The position numbers and the translations under genes were made by a program. Of a DNA stretch of 64,000 bases, positions 1 through 8,600 are shown in pieces (the stretch's first letter is position 1; the number at the start of each line of letters is the position of its first letter). Location: NCBI GenBank assembly GCA_964419055.1, contig CAYQNU010000005.1, forward strand, positions 124,001 to 188,000, written 5' to 3'. This DNA comes from CAYQNU01 sp964419055 (GTDB lineage Bacteria > Bacteroidota > Bacteroidia > Flavobacteriales_D > Parvicellaceae). The notes under the pieces were generated by a model that had not been told where the DNA came from, searched no databases, and saw only the letters and a list, made by a program, of their open reading frames with translations.

Positions 1-361
1 CAGAAGGTTTGCTAATGCCACCACTATTATAACTCCAATTAGGTAGCAAACCACCCATTCTGTATTCAACTTCAATATTGTTTCCATATTCCAATTTGAG
101 TTTTCGTAATTGTGGCTCAATTCCCCAACAAGAAGAGCAAATAGGGTCGGTGTAATAGATTATTTTTACTGGTTTCTTGTCTGATTTTATCAAACTGCTT
201 TCTGCTGAACTTATTTTGTTAGTAGGTATTTCGCAAATACCACTTTCTGGGTCGCACATTAAAGGATTGTTTTGCTCTTGCATATTTTTTTTGTTTTGAG
301 AATGACAACTTGTATTGCCGATTGTGAATGTTGTGATTAAAATAAGATAAGTTAATTTCAT
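1..361 (-). CDS. DsbA-family thiol oxidoreductase, lipoprotein (3' end cut by window)
   Basis: About 120 N-terminal residues are present; the gene runs off the left edge. It opens with a hydrophobic signal (MKLTYLILITTFTIGNTSC) ending in a possible lipobox Cys at residue 19. After a linker comes a thioredoxin-type segment with YYTDPICSSCWGIEP, where CSSC is the CxxC redox pair. This TDPxCSxCW context is typical of the DsbA/FrnE/YjbH branch of the thioredoxin fold. Expected role is disulfide exchange outside the cytoplasm, which is inference. It is divergent from an HxlR regulator, a common pairing for thiol/redox-responsive genes. Fold assignment is fairly sure; substrate unknown. Confidence 0.75.
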   Translation of the reverse strand, partial: MKLTYLILITTFTIGNTSCHSQNKKNMQEQNNPLMCDPESGICEIPTNKISSAESSLIKSDKKPVKIIYYTDPICSSCWGIEPQLRKLKLEYGNNIEVEYRMGGLLPNWSYNSGGISKPS

Positions 362-390
362 TTTTTGTAAAGTGTCTTATACCATTTGTT

Positions 391-398
391 TATCTTTG
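391..398 (+). promoter_or_regulatory. TAnnTTTG -7 element upstream of the HxlR gene
   Basis: TATCTTTG matches the Bacteroidota -7 consensus TAnnTTTG and lies 47 bp before the HxlR start codon in the divergent intergenic gap. A possible TTTG -33 element at 364-367 gives a rather long spacer of 23 bp, so only the -7 part is convincing. Confidence 0.5.
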
Positions 399-445
399 TG
401 CAAAGTTGAGGACTTAAATTCAACTACGCAATAAGTCAGAAAATT

Positions 446-757
446 ATGACTACCAAAAAAGAAATTATTGATAACGAAACTTGTCCTGCACAAGGGCTTT
501 TGAAGTCGCTGTCTGGCAAATGGAAACCTGAAATTTTTCGTTTGGCTGTTGAAGCACCTTTGCGTTTTAGTAGTTTGTTGCGTCAAATTGAAGGTTCTAA
601 CAAACAAACTTTGTCTGTCGCTTTAAGAGAGTTAGAAGAAGTCGGGCTGTTAGAAAAAGTTGTCATTCAGCAAAAGCCTTTGCATATAGAATATAATCTT
701 ACCGAAAAAGGGAAGTCGTTAATTCCTGTCTTTAAGCAGTTAGAAAGTCTTGGGTAG
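446..757 (+). CDS. HxlR-family winged-helix transcriptional regulator
   Basis: 103 residues, the normal size for a single-domain MarR-like HxlR protein. The HxlR pattern is clear: an N-terminal Cys-containing segment (ETCPAQGLLKSLSGKWKPEI), a recognition-helix region (LLRQIEGSNKQTLSVALREL) and a wing (IQQKPLHIEYNLTEKGKSL). Some HxlR proteins sense electrophiles or oxidants through the conserved N-terminal Cys, here Cys13; that role is inference. It lies divergent to a DsbA-like gene, the likely target. Its stop is 18 bp before an attC-like site. It is one of only two genes in the accessory region that point rightward. Confidence 0.85.
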   Translation: MTTKKEIIDNETCPAQGLLKSLSGKWKPEIFRLAVEAPLRFSSLLRQIEGSNKQTLSVALRELEEVGLLEKVVIQQKPLHIEYNLTEKGKSLIPVFKQLESLG

Positions 758-774
758 TGTCGTTTTACACTGAC

Positions 775-906
775 GCACAACGGTTTGGGTATTGCCGAAG
801 GCGGGGATTTTTACCACTAATGTTTATGCGGAGCACAAAACTTTCGGCTACCAATAAAATGTCTGCGGAGCACGAAACCCCGCCTATTGCAAATGTGCTG
901 TTATGC
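775..906 (-). other. attC-like recombination site 1 (132 bp)
   Basis: Outer cores are GCACAAC (775-781) and GTTATGC (900-906). The inner arms pair over about 20 bp (ending GGCGGGG on the left, CCCCGCC on the right) with a 5-nt spacer on the left and 1 nt on the right, as at the other sites. The centre holds two copies of GCGGAGCAC followed by an A-rich run. The ankyrin-repeat gene on the minus strand ends 11 bp from the site, the usual geometry of a gene cassette. Cores deviate slightly from RYYYAAC/GTTRRRY. Confidence 0.75.
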
Positions 907-916
907 GTTCGCTTTT

Positions 917-1525
917 TTACCACAGTTTATACTTGTCTAAGTTTAAATTCAAATACAATTCTTCAGCACTATCTCTGTTGTCACTGCTTTGTTTAATGTC
1001 AGCACCTGCGTTGATTAGTTTATTAAAGACACTTTGAAGTTGTTGAATTAAAATATTGTTAGTAAAGTCTGTGCTTGGGTTGTCAAGCATTTGTCTTGCG
1101 TCTAACAATGCTCTATGCAAACAATTGTTACCGTATGAGTCAGTTGATTTTGGGTCTGCCTTTTTGCTTAGCATTAGTTGTAAAAGAGCAAAAGCTTTGT
1201 CAAACTGTTTTGTGTCCCTTTGTAGCATGTATGAATTGAAAATTATGGCTCTTATACAGTCGTGTAAAACAGGAGCTGTCCACTCGTTAATTTCAGAGGT
1301 CTCCATAAAATTTGTGTCGGCTCCTTTGTCTATTAAAAGTCGGGCGATTTCAAAGTTACCTGTTTTGAAAGCAACTTGAAGTCCTGATTGTCCATCGTCT
1401 TTTTTTGGTGGTGCAACATTACAAATACTCAAATATTCTGAGTTATTGTTCAAGAGTTCTGAAACCTTATTAATATCTCCGTCAGAAATGGCTTTAAAAA
1501 ATATTTTGATGTCTTTTTTTATCAT
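917..1525 (-). CDS. Ankyrin-repeat protein
   Basis: 202 residues with degenerate ankyrin repeats: an AISDGDINKVSELL helix pair near residues 12-25, GLQVAFKTGNFEIARLLIDKGAD near 48-70, NNCLHRALLDARQ near 130-145 and VFNKLINAGAD near 165-177. No signal peptide or membrane segment, so probably cytoplasmic and protein-binding. The start codon is 35 bp from one attC-like site and the stop 11 bp from another, so the gene fills a cassette of about 785 bp. No TAnnTTTG motif is seen in the short leader, which suggests read-through transcription. Partner and role unknown. Confidence 0.8.
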   Translation of the reverse strand: MIKKDIKIFFKAISDGDINKVSELLNNNSEYLSICNVAPPKKDDGQSGLQVAFKTGNFEIARLLIDKGADTNFMETSEINEWTAPVLHDCIRAIIFNSYMLQRDTKQFDKAFALLQLMLSKKADPKSTDSYGNNCLHRALLDARQMLDNPSTDFTNNILIQQLQSVFNKLINAGADIKQSSDNRDSAEELYLNLNLDKYKLW

Positions 1526-1559
1526 TGGATTGTCGGTCGGTCGGTTTTTTTATAGTGAC

Positions 1560-1638
1560 GCATAACGGGGAGGGCTTTGCGAAGTTGCGACTATTCACAC
1601 TGTACTTTTGTCGCAATTTTGCAAAACCCGAGTTATGC
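1560..1638 (-). other. attC-like recombination site 2 (79 bp)
   Basis: Perfectly complementary cores GCATAAC (1560-1566) and GTTATGC (1632-1638). Inner arms pair over about 20 bp, ending TTGCGAC on the left and GTCGCAA on the right, with spacers of 5 nt (left) and 2 nt (right). This is the shortest site in the window; it lacks the AGCACAAA-type central sequence. Its left flank TGACGC plus AACGG matches the flanks of sites 1 and 6. Confidence 0.8.
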
Positions 1639-1984
1639 GCTGTTTCTCTTTTTCAAAGGTAACAGTTTACAGTTTCGATTTAAAATACTTTGAAAAACAT
1701 TTTTAACATATTTTGCAAAACCCTCGGCTTTGCGAAGTTTGGAAAAAATATAATATCGGTATTCACTCCTTGATTTTTTTAAGAAACTCATTACGCAAAA
1801 AATTGACTATGTCATTTTTTTCTCATAATTTCGCCAAGCTTTATTAGCGATTTCGCTTTGAAAACACGGTTTTCAGCAAACTCTTTTGCTAAAGCTTGAG
1901 GAATAATGTGTCCATTTTCCTTTCTTCAAAAAAATCAATTCCTCTCTACCGATAGTTTTTCACGTATTTTAGGTCGAAATTGCG
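1639..1984. other. Body of a cassette without an intact gene
   Basis: 346 bp between two attC-like sites with no convincing complete reading frame on either strand. On the minus strand around 1820-1930 one frame reads GHIIPQALAKEFAENRVFKA and continues to LIKLGEIMRKK before a stop, with normal-looking composition, but the frame is closed by a stop immediately upstream. It may be the remains of a coding sequence; I do not recognise it. A second copy of part of the site 2 arm (GCAAAACCC then CTTTGCGAAG) occurs near 1715-1740. Confidence 0.45.
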
Positions 1985-2115
1985 CTATAACGGGCTTGGG
2001 CTAAAAGCTGGTGGGCTTTAAAAAGCACTTACTTGTCCGCCACAACAAAAGTACCAAAAAGAGATAAGGTTTCATTTAGCACTTTCCGCCCACTTGATTT
2101 TAGCCCATGTTACCG
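1985..2115 (-). other. attC-like recombination site 3 (131 bp)
   Basis: Cores CTATAAC (1985-1991) and GTTACCG (2109-2115). The inner arms are strongly complementary (TGGGCTAAAAGC...GTGGGC on the left, GCCCAC...TTTTAGCCCA on the right), with 5-nt left and 1-nt right spacers as at the other sites. The centre carries AGCAC motifs. The outer cores have diverged from each other, so the site may be degenerate. Confidence 0.7.
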
Positions 2116-2310
2116 CCTGTGGTTCTGTCCTTCGGGGTCATTGTCCGCCATATTTGCAGCGTTTTAAAATCCGTTTACCTGACTTGAAAAATGTTTTTTT
2201 GTCTGGCGGCTATGAGCGGTCGGGAAAGATTTAATTTTTGCGAAGCGAGGGATTTTTTTCTGTCTTACCGTGCGATGGCTTTTGGCATATCTTTTTGTTT
2301 GCGGGTCGGC

Positions 2311-2356
2311 TTTAGCTCTTTGCCGCCCGCAGGAACGAGGACGGCAATGTGCTAAA
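2311..2356. repeat. Nested palindrome, left copy flanking the metal island
   Basis: TTTAGC (2311-2316) and TTTGCCG (2319-2325) pair with CGGCAA (2342-2347) and GCTAAA (2351-2356). The surroundings (TTTGCGGGTCGG before, TATGACAAAAAG after) resemble a second copy at 14180-14269 on the other side of the 11.7-kb island, in the same orientation. The rest of 2116-2412 shows no gene. It could be a recombination or insertion site, or simply a dispersed repeat. Confidence 0.5.
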
Positions 2357-2412
2357 AGTGTGTAGGAACAAAAAGTATGACAAAAAGAAGTGCTGGCTTT
2401 ATTTGTTCTATT

Positions 2413-4299
2413 TTACTCTTTGAAATTCATTAATCTTAAACTTGTCAAAATTACAATGAGTGTTACTCCTACATCTGCTGCAATGGCGAAAACCAAATTG
2501 CTGTAACCGATGAACGCAAGGGTTATGAATATCAATTTTACTGCTATTGCTCCAATAGTGTTGAATTTTATTCTTTGCAAAGTTTTATTGCTTAAACGAA
2601 TAAGAAAAGGGATAAGTGAAAGTTTGTCATTCATCAAAGCAATGTTTGCGGTTTCTATGGCGGTGTCGCTTCCTGCTGCTCCCATTGCTATTCCTATAGT
2701 TGATTGGGCTAATGCAGGTGCATCATTGATGCCATCGCCTACCATTGCTACTTTTCCATATTGTCGCAAGAGTTCTTTGATTTTTTCGGCTTTGTTTTCG
2801 GGTAACATATTCCCGAATATTTTTTTGATGCCTACTTGATATGCTACATAGTTTGCTGCTTTTTCGCTGTCGCCTGTGAGCATTATTGGTTCTATATTCA
2901 TTGCTTCAATTTCCTTTAACGCTGCTGCACTATCAGGTTTTATTTCGTCCATTAAACCGATAATTCCTGCTACTCCGTTTCCAAAACTTACTACTACACT
3001 TGTTTTGCCTTGTGCTGAAAGTTCCGCAACAATTTTTTCTGCTTCGCTGTCGGTGTGGTGATGTTCTTTGATAAAATCTAATTTGCCTACATAAATTGTT
3101 TCATCCTCACATACCAAACATTTTGCGGTTGCACCTTTTCCCATGATGCTTTTGAAACCTTCGGTTTTGTGAGGTTCAAATCCTTCTTTTATACTTGCAT
3201 CAACAATAGCTTGTGCTAATGGATGTTCACTGAAAATTTCTGCTCCTGCGGTACAAGCCAATAATTCTTCACGACTTATTCCGTTTAACGGAATTACATC
3301 GCTAACAATCGGATTTCCGAACGTGATGGTTCGTGTTTTGTCTAAGGCAATGGCTTTGATGTTTGCCATAGCTTCTACATATTTTCCGCCTTTGACTAAT
3401 GCTCCTTTGGCTGATGCGTTACCGATAGCAGCATAAATGGCAACAGGTGTTGAGATAACCAAGGCACAGGGACAAGCAATAACTAAAAGAGTGATAGCTT
3501 GCAATAGCCAATGGTCAAAATCTAATTGGAGAAAGTAAACTGGTATGATGAATAACAATACCGCCAATGCTATCATAGTAGGCGTGTAGTATTTTGAAAA
3601 CTGCTGAATAAACTTCTGTGTTTCGCTTTTGTTAGCGGTGGCTTCAAAAGTCAGGCGAACAATTTTTGAAAATGTGGTATCAACAGAAAGTTTGGTTGTC
3701 TCCATTTCTATAAAACCATTTTTGTTTAGTGTTCCAGCAAAAAGATTGTCGCCTGTGTGCTTGTCTTTGGGGATGGGTTCGCCTGTGATGGCAGCTTCGT
3801 CAACGGTAGTTTCGCCTGAAATTATTTTGCCGTCAAGCGGAATCATTTCACCGGGTTTTACCTGAATGGTGGTGCCTACCACAATTTTATCTATCGAAAC
3901 AAACTTATTTTCAGCATTAACAAAAGCAGTTTTTGGTGCTTTCTTTACCAATTCATCTAAGGCAGATTTTGAATTTTCTATCCCAATATCTTCCAATCGC
4001 TCACCCAATACATATAACACAACCAATACCGCTGCTTCGGGAAATTCTTTTAAATAAAATGCACCGATTACAGCAATTAGCATCAATAGATTGATATTGC
4101 TGAATTGCAGTTTGAAAATGGCTTTAATGCCACTCCACAAAACTTTATAACCGATTGCCAGAATAAAGAATGAGAAAATAAAAGGTGCATAAGGCATAGG
4201 TATGTTAATGCCGATAATGGATAAAACTTCTAATGCAACCACTATCGTGATTGCAAAAAGAAGAAAGAGGAATTTTTTATCGTTGTATGGTAATTTCAT
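2413..4299 (-). CDS. P1B-type heavy-metal ATPase (Zn/Cd/Pb class), lacking N-terminal metal-binding domain
   Basis: 628 residues, shorter than ZntA/CadA (about 730) because it starts directly with membrane helices and has no HMA domain. Motifs: TGE 172-174, the transport motif CPC 276-278, catalytic Asp320 in DKTRT, SEHP 357-360, TGD 475-477, GDGINDAP 521-528. The final helices contain DVG (609-611), as in P1B-2 zinc/cadmium/lead exporters. Expected to pump divalent soft metals from cytoplasm to periplasm, feeding the RND pump encoded upstream. The canonical DKTGT motif reads DKTRT. The 99-bp gap upstream contains GGGCG/CGCCC arms that could form a stem. Last gene of the metal operon. Confidence 0.93.
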   Translation of the reverse strand: MKLPYNDKKFLFLLFAITIVVALEVLSIIGINIPMPYAPFIFSFFILAIGYKVLWSGIKAIFKLQFSNINLLMLIAVIGAFYLKEFPEAAVLVVLYVLGERLEDIGIENSKSALDELVKKAPKTAFVNAENKFVSIDKIVVGTTIQVKPGEMIPLDGKIISGETTVDEAAITGEPIPKDKHTGDNLFAGTLNKNGFIEMETTKLSVDTTFSKIVRLTFEATANKSETQKFIQQFSKYYTPTMIALAVLLFIIPVYFLQLDFDHWLLQAITLLVIACPCALVISTPVAIYAAIGNASAKGALVKGGKYVEAMANIKAIALDKTRTITFGNPIVSDVIPLNGISREELLACTAGAEIFSEHPLAQAIVDASIKEGFEPHKTEGFKSIMGKGATAKCLVCEDETIYVGKLDFIKEHHHTDSEAEKIVAELSAQGKTSVVVSFGNGVAGIIGLMDEIKPDSAAALKEIEAMNIEPIMLTGDSEKAANYVAYQVGIKKIFGNMLPENKAEKIKELLRQYGKVAMVGDGINDAPALAQSTIGIAMGAAGSDTAIETANIALMNDKLSLIPFLIRLSNKTLQRIKFNTIGAIAVKLIFITLAFIGYSNLVFAIAADVGVTLIVILTSLRLMNFKE

Positions 4300-4398
4300 T
4301 GTTTTTGAATTTTAATATGGTGGGCGTGAGAACCTGATTATGGAAATCCTCTTTGATATGAGGAAAAAGAAATCAAGCCTCCGCCCATATATTTTTAG

Positions 4399-5679
4399 TT
4401 AATGTTCATGTCCTTCACCTTGATTGGTCATTTTAGCCAGAATGAAAAATGCTCCGTTTACCACCACTTTACTGTTGGCAGGTATTTCTTTGAGTATCGT
4501 TATTTCGCTGTAACCAACGTCTGTTGTTCCTTTTCGAACAGGTATTTTTTCAAAGGTTATCCCTTCTTCCTGATGGTCATGCTCCGCTTTTTCTTCTTCG
4601 TGTTTGTGTCCTTGTTCATCATGCTCGTGTTCTTCTGCTTCTTCCGCATGTTCGTGATGCTCATCTTCAGCATGAGCATCCGTAACAATAAAAATATAGT
4701 CTTGTCCTTCGTGGTTTACAATGGCATTGGTAGGCACTGCGTCAACCGTTGCGTTTTCTAAACTTACGAGTGCAGTAATGCTCATTCCGTCTATCAAGCC
4801 CTGCTTATCGCCTTTTACATTGGCATGAACAGCAACAGTTTTAGTATTGGGTTCAAAGGTGTTGCTGACTGCATAAACTTCTGCATCATATTCCTTGCCG
4901 GGATTATTGGTAAGCGTGAAATGTATAATTTGTCCGACTTTCAGTTTCGGTAAATCTTTCTCATACACATATAAGTCAAGATGTAGTTGGCTGTTGTCCA
5001 CAATGTCTGCAATGGGCTTGTTGGCATCAACATAACTTCCAAGATTGACATAAATGTTGCTGATATTTCCGTTAATTGGGCTTCTGACACTGATAACGGA
5101 TTGAATATTGTCACTTGTGAGTTCAGCAGCATTAATTCCAAGCAATTCCAATTGTTTTTTTAGGCTTGCTTTTTGAGCTTTCAGGGCATTTAGTTCACTC
5201 TCCGCTTCCTGTAGTTTTTTTACAGATGTCGCATTGCCTTGTTGGAGTTCCTTTTGTCGGTTGTACTCAATTTCTGCCAATGTCAGTTTAGATGAAACTG
5301 TTAAAAATTCCTCTTGCATGATAATGAAATTGGTATTGGAAAGTGTTGCCAATACTTGACCTTTACTTACCGTATTTCCCTGTTGAATTGGAAGTGTGTT
5401 AACGATTCCACCAAATAGCGAGGTTACACTTGCCTGATTGTTATTCGGAACACGTAAAAGTCCGTTCAATTTCAATGTGGCTGTAAGCTGCTTTTTTTCA
5501 ATACTTCCGTATTCAATACCGATGGATTTTATTTGTTCTTCGGTAAGGGTTGCTGTACTGGAATTTTCGTGTTCGTCATGGTGTTCGGTTTCTTCTCCAT
5601 GATTTTCTGTTTTATTTCCTGTGCAGGATGCCAACATGATGGATGTGGCTAATGCTGCGATATATAATATGTGTTTCAT
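4399..5679 (-). CDS. czcB: CzcB-like RND efflux periplasmic adaptor, His-rich lipoprotein
   Basis: 426 residues. Signal peptide with lipobox LASC (Cys19), then a His/Glu-rich stretch, a biotinyl/lipoyl-like half (GGIVNTLPIQQGNTVSKGQV), a long coiled-coil hairpin (about 125-185), the second lipoyl half and a beta-barrel domain. A second His-rich insert near residues 340-378 (EHHEHAEEAEEHEHDE) and a C-terminal GEGHEH should bind metal, as in CzcB/CusB-type metal adaptors. It links the inner-membrane pump to the outer-membrane channel in the periplasm. It lies 11 bp downstream of the CzcA-TolC fusion. Confidence 0.92.
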   Translation of the reverse strand: MKHILYIAALATSIMLASCTGNKTENHGEETEHHDEHENSSTATLTEEQIKSIGIEYGSIEKKQLTATLKLNGLLRVPNNNQASVTSLFGGIVNTLPIQQGNTVSKGQVLATLSNTNFIIMQEEFLTVSSKLTLAEIEYNRQKELQQGNATSVKKLQEAESELNALKAQKASLKKQLELLGINAAELTSDNIQSVISVRSPINGNISNIYVNLGSYVDANKPIADIVDNSQLHLDLYVYEKDLPKLKVGQIIHFTLTNNPGKEYDAEVYAVSNTFEPNTKTVAVHANVKGDKQGLIDGMSITALVSLENATVDAVPTNAIVNHEGQDYIFIVTDAHAEDEHHEHAEEAEEHEHDEQGHKHEEEKAEHDHQEEGITFEKIPVRKGTTDVGYSEITILKEIPANSKVVVNGAFFILAKMTNQGEGHEH

Positions 5680-5690
5680 TGTTCTAAATT

Positions 5691-8600
5691 TTATTTACTG
5701 ATTAAGAAATTAATGTTTACGACTGCCTGATTAAGTTGATTTACGGTTTGCAAATAAGTCAATTGTATGTCGGTGGCAGTTTGTAAAGCCGATAAATACT
5801 CAATGTACCCAATATCGCCACTATTAAAGCCGAGTGTTGCCGTGCTGATAATCGTTTCAACATTGGGCAAAGCAATCGTTATAAAGTAATTGTACTGCGA
5901 CAGGTATTGATTGTATTGCTGAAAGGCATTTTGCAGATGGGTTTGTAGGTTCAACTTTTCGCTTTCTGCTTCTTTTTGCAATGCCTGGTATTTGTAATCC
6001 ATTGATTTTATTTTTGAAGCATTACTGAAAAATGTCAGCGGAATGGAAACACCTACGCTGAACCCGTCAAAACGGTCATTTGCTCCAAAAAATACATCCG
6101 TTCCGTTCACCGTTTGTGTTCCGATTAAGGATTGGTTGAAATACCCCACCGTAAAGTCTGGCAAAGAGGAAGCCGTTTCTACTTTTTTAAGTTGTTCGGC
6201 TATAACGGCTTGTTGATACAACAATTTCAAAGAAGGATTATTGGCGATTAATGAGGTGTCTAATGACAAACTCAATGTAATGGGCTGATAATTTAACTCC
6301 TCTTTTAAAGTGAATTGTTCATTGGTATTCATCAACGTTTGCAGTGAAACATAGGCGGTATTTATTTCCCTTTCGGTTTGCTGTAACAAAAGTGAAAGCT
6401 GACCTCTTTTGGTCTCTGCTGTTGTTTTTTCCAATAAACCAGTTTCGCCTGTATTGTATCGCAATTCGGCTGCACTTACAAAATCACTGTACAAACTATC
6501 TAAAGCCAATAACCTTCTCTTAACCTGCTCCAAATATTGCAACTGGTAATACCAGTATTGTACCTGTGCCTTTATTTCATTTTCCGTTACCTGCTGCTGT
6601 AATTGACTTCCCTGCAATTCTGCCTTGTACAAATTGGATTTAGCGGAAAAATAAGTCGGAAACGGAATGGTCTGAGAGAGCTGAAATGCCCTGTCATTCT
6701 GAATACTGTTGTACTGTCCGAATTGAAAATTGACATCTGTTTTGGGCAGTTCAAACACCGACTTCTTCAATGTAGAAGAAGATTGAACATTGAGTTGCTG
6801 TGATTGGATTTCCAGGTTGTTCTGCAATGCAGTGGCAATGGCTTCATCAAGCCCTATGGCTTTTGTGGTATCGGTTTGGGCTTTAACCGTAGCAAATGAG
6901 CACAAGGCAAAAATCAAAATACTTGCTGTTTTTATGTTTCTTTTAACTCTAATCTTGGTTGAAAACAACAGGTACAGCAAGGGCAAAACAAATAAGGTGA
7001 GGAAGGTAGCCGTTACCAAACCACCAATCACTACCGTTGCTAAAGGTCTCTGTACTTCGGCTCCTGCACTTTGAGAAAGTGCCATTGGTAAAAATCCCAA
7101 TGAGGCTACCGTAGCGGTCATTAACACGGGTCGCAAACGGATTTTAGTTCCTTCTTTAATTCGTTGGATGATGTCGGTCATTCCTTCTTTTTTTAAATTA
7201 TTAAAAGTTCCTATTAGCACAATTCCATTTAATACTGCAACACCAAACAAAGCAATAAAACCCACCCCTGCCGAAATGCTGAAAGGCATATCCCGAATGA
7301 GCAAGGCAAAAATACCACCAATGGCAGCCATAGGGATGGCTGTAAAAATGAGTGTCGCCTGTTTGAATGAAGTAAAAGTAAAATAGAGTAATAGAAAAAT
7401 CAGCCCCAAAGCAATTGGGACAGCAATCATCAAACGTGCAGATGCCGCTCTAAGATTTTCAAATGTACCACCGTAGGTATAATAATATCCTTCGGGAAGT
7501 TTTACATTTTTAGAAAGTTTTGATTCTATTTCTTCAACTACACTTTCAACGTCCCTGTCTTTCACATTAAAACCAATCACGATTCTGCGTTTACCGTCTT
7601 CACGACTTATCTGTGCAGGTCCTAATTCCATCTTTATTTCGGCTACCTGCGATAGTGGAATTTGGGTTCCGTTGGATGCAGGAACATATAAATGGCTTAC
7701 ATCTTCAATATTGTTGCGATGCGTGCTATCCAAACGAACTACCAAATCGAATCTGCGTTCGTTTTCATATACCACACCTGCACTCCCACCAGCAAAGGCA
7801 GTACTGATAACGTGATTAATATCTTCGATGGAAACGCCATTGGTGGCAATTTGTGTTCGATTGTATCTGATTACAATTTGCGGAAGTCCTGCTACCCTTT
7901 CCACCATTGGCTCCGTAGCCCCATCAACCGTTTGAATGATTGATGAAACTTTGTTGGCATAAGTCAGGAGCGTATCCATATTTTCACCAAAAATTTTCAC
8001 AGCAACATCCTGCCGAATACCTGTCATTAGTTCGTTGAAACGCATTTGTATAGGTTGATTTTTTTCAAAGAATACTCCCGGAATTATATTCAACTCTTCT
8101 TCCATTTCCTCCGCCAGTTGCTCATAGGTGATGTCTCTTTTCCATTCAGAGGGCTGTTTTAGAATAATCATCAGGTCAGTAGCTTCCGGAGGCATGGGGT
8201 CGGTTGGTACTTCTGCCGCTCCGGTTTTGCCCACCACCATTTTTACTTCATCAAACTCTTTTAAAATCCGTGAAGCTTGCATGGAGGTTTCCAAACTTTG
8301 CGACAAGGAAGAACCTTGAGGAAGAATGCAATGAAATGCAAAATCACCTTCCTGAAGGGTAGGAATAAACTCACCGCCCATTCGGGAAAAGAGGAAAATG
8401 GAAACTGCAAAAATTGCTAATGTTGCGGCAATAACACCTGTCTTAAAACGAATGGCTTTATCCAGTAATGGAGCATAAATTTTCTGCAAGCGATTCATCA
8501 TTCGGTCGCTGATGTTCAATTTGTGTGATTCCTTTTTGGAAAGAAACTGGGCACACATCATAGGAATGTATGTGAAGGATAAAATCAACGCTCCCAAAAT

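Noticed and set aside
4402..4761. Rightward frame of 119 residues over the adaptor gene
   Set aside because: It is the antisense of the His-rich adaptor; the Phe/Phe-Val composition mirrors the GAA/CAT codons on the true strand.
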